This document shows positions 12,861 to 13,694 of a DNA stretch of 13,694 nt, piece by piece. The stretch is from positions 1-13,694 of the forward strand of contig JAHELX010000086.1 of assembly GCA_024643945.1 (NCBI GenBank), given 5' to 3'. The translations under genes and the position numbers were made by a program. Each line of letters opens with the position of its first letter. The stretch's first letter is position 1. The notes beneath the pieces are model-generated. The model had not been told where the DNA came from. It ran no database searches and worked only from the letters and a program-made list of their open reading frames with translations. This DNA is from Anaerolineales bacterium. Its GTDB lineage: Bacteria; Chloroflexota; Anaerolineae; 4572-78; NAK82.

Positions 12861-12905
12861 ATTGCCTACGGGGTCGTAGCCATAGGCGAAAGACTCGCCG
12901 CTGGA

Positions 12906-12929
12906 GCCTGCCGTGAGTCCCGTCGAACG
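12906..12929 (-). repeat. 24-nt insertion element, RSTGLTAG copy
   Basis: Separates GADY from SSGESF; the relic at 2610-2668 has these adjacent (QADC-SSGESF), which proves an 8-codon gain here or loss there. Second copy at 10421-10444. Confidence 0.7.
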
Positions 12930-12962
12930 GTAGTCGGCTCCGGTCAGGCAGCGGAGTTTGTC

Positions 12963-12995
12963 CTTTCCGCTTTGCTCCAGGGAGGCTGCGCACTC
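12963..12995 (-). repeat. 33-nt insertion element (ECAASLEQSGK), copy 2
   Basis: Lies between TAC of YQY and GAC of DKLRCL, adding 11 codons in frame. Three mismatches to the copy at 10567-10599. Confidence 0.7.
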
Positions 12996-13100
12996 GTACT
13001 GGTAGCTGTGAACCGTTCGTGACAGGCCCACCGTCTGGGTCAGTGCCAGGCAGTTGTCTGCGGCAGGGTATCCTAAGTTAGAAAATAACGCAATAGAAGC

Positions 13101-13136
13101 ACAGAACAAGAAAAAGGCGGACATCCTGCCCGCCCT
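13101..13136 (-). terminator. Terminator of the beta-propeller gene
   Basis: On the minus strand AGGGCGG pairs with CCGCCTT (one G-U) around a 9-nt loop, then TTTCTTGTTC. It is 49 bp beyond the stop at 13185 and directly before the RHS core. It contains AAAAAGGCGGAC (13111-13122). Confidence 0.65.
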
Positions 13137-13184
13137 ATCTACCGGTCTACCAAGTCAACACTCGTCTTCCTGATACAGTCCGGC

Positions 13185-13694
13185 TCACGGCCCAAAGGCA
13201 TAGAGTTGGCCATTCCCAAACGAAGCAATCAACATGTCGTTGCTGGCCACGACGCCCGGCACCGCCTGGTCATTGCTGCGTGAATACTTGACGGCCTCGG
13301 CATGCCAATAGCCTACCTCCATACCGCTTTGCTGATTGATGGCCCGCAGCGTCGCATCCGAGAAAATGGCGTACACGATACCATTCAAGACGGCAGGATT
13401 AGAGACCACTCTCGGTCGCTTCCCTCCGACTCTGGCCTGGGGTTGGTACTCCCACCTGGGCTGGCAGGCGACGGTGTCAAACGCAACGACGCTCGACGAG
13501 GTGCTGATATACAGCACGCCATCAATCAGGGGGAGATCGTAAAACAAGTCCCCAGGATTTATGCTACCAGCATACTCTGGATGCACACACACTGGCGTAG
13601 CGGTTGCGGCATCCATGACGAAAGCGCCGTTATACAGCTTGCCGTTCTCTACAATGGCTGTCGTCATAGACTGAGAGCGTATTGCCATTGGCTT
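13185..13694 (-). CDS. PQQ-like beta-propeller protein, C-terminal part
   Basis: The frame is open through the right edge (Lys-Pro precede the Met at 13688), so this is the last ~169 residues of a longer protein. At least three PQQ-type blades are visible: LIDGVLYISTSSSVVAFD, AVLNGIVYAIFSDATLRAIN followed by SGMEVGYW, and VVASNDMLIASFGNGQLYAFGP at the end. Such repeat proteins act as extracytoplasmic scaffolds or sensors, and a few are quinoprotein dehydrogenases; no catalytic residues can be judged from this part. It has its own terminator at 13101-13136 and looks unrelated to the RHS array, marking its right border. Confidence 0.75.
   Translation of the reverse strand, partial: KPMAIRSQSMTTAIVENGKLYNGAFVMDAATATPVCVHPEYAGSINPGDLFYDLPLIDGVLYISTSSSVVAFDTVACQPRWEYQPQARVGGKRPRVVSNPAVLNGIVYAIFSDATLRAINQQSGMEVGYWHAEAVKYSRSNDQAVPGVVASNDMLIASFGNGQLYAFGP

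Larger units (their letters stand above)
12290..13075 (-). pseudogene. Decayed RHS core upstream of toxin 2, riddled with inserts
   Basis: Three minus-strand frames must be joined to read it: SYQYE...LTGADY...SSGESFAYGYDPVGN, then TVQTRTLTATSVVTYAY...DTANRLNYFYEDGLQTDLDW, then TQGTNVYTWDAANRLVSANVDGMASSFEYDSSGNRTAQ...VLDVGGGLPEVIVAT. The frame changes are explained by a 32-nt insert (12829-12860), an 83-nt insert (12554-12636) and a 1-base loss near 12287. In-frame inserts of 33, 24 and 69 nt are also present. Without the inserts a continuous, ordinary RHS core is recovered. Starts near 13075, just after the PQQ-gene terminator; no start codon, promoter or export domain is visible. Confidence 0.8.

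Noticed and set aside
12292..12879. 195-codon plus-strand frame with GGEVLxVKP repeats
   Set aside because: It runs antisense to recognisable RHS sequence and merely reads the 27-bp tandem repeat and other inserts in reverse.

Overview
The window reads as accessory DNA of a moderately GC-rich bacterium. Near-consensus sigma70-type promoters, good Shine-Dalgarno sites and the particular mix (a Usp/DUF389 transporter fusion, MNT/HepT, PIN and DUF433/DUF5615 toxin-antitoxin modules, RHS cores littered with short repeats) suggest Chloroflexota (Anaerolineae-like). That assignment is inference only. No RNA gene, CRISPR array or transposase was found.

Layout, left to right. (1) 3-2582 (+): 3' part of a large membrane protein fusing an APC-type permease, two Usp domains and a DUF389 domain, open at the left edge. 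(2) 2610-3361: a short RHS relic, a strong promoter, an intact MNT nucleotidyltransferase and a hepT cut to its first 62 codons. (3) 3360-13075: every gene is on the minus strand. Fragments of one RHS core (2610-2668, 3360-3406, 4251-4535, 5984-6465, 7589-7838, 9990-10640 and 12075-13075, the longer ones running on into toxin-tip ORFs) alternate with cargo. The cargo is three RHS C-terminal toxin/immunity pairs (tips at 5060, 9137 and 11214; immunity candidates at 4640, 8371 and 10801), a PIN toxin/antitoxin pair (3482-4148), a second copy of that pair with most of the toxin lost (7911-8270), and a DUF433/DUF5615 pair (6708-7319). (4) 13185-13694 (-): C-terminal part of a PQQ-type beta-propeller protein, open at the right edge.

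How it fits together. The three tips differ but all carry a ParB/sulfiredoxin-like core ending in a D/N-x-R-x-x-x-A-x-x-x-G-type motif. Each is followed closely by a small unrelated ORF, as expected for immunity genes. Two tips (5060 and 11214) sit behind a nearly identical, gap-free linker of about 500 bp and then diverge abruptly, the signature of tip exchange by recombination. All three RHS reading frames are broken upstream of the tip, so these look like orphan (silent or decaying) cassettes rather than a working delivery protein. Several cargo units end in a minus-strand hairpin with a U-tract that contains the same A5-G-R-CGGAC motif, followed directly by RHS sequence. The whole therefore looks like an array of cargo separated by RHS homology, with type II TA modules as part of the cargo.

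The least expected signal is inside the RHS cores. Compared with sister copies in this window they carry several short insertions of 24, 33 or 69 nt that keep frame (three of them exactly between the Tyr and Asp codons of the YxYD motif), plus 32-nt and 83-nt insertions that break frame and minisatellites of 7-, 8- and 27-nt units.
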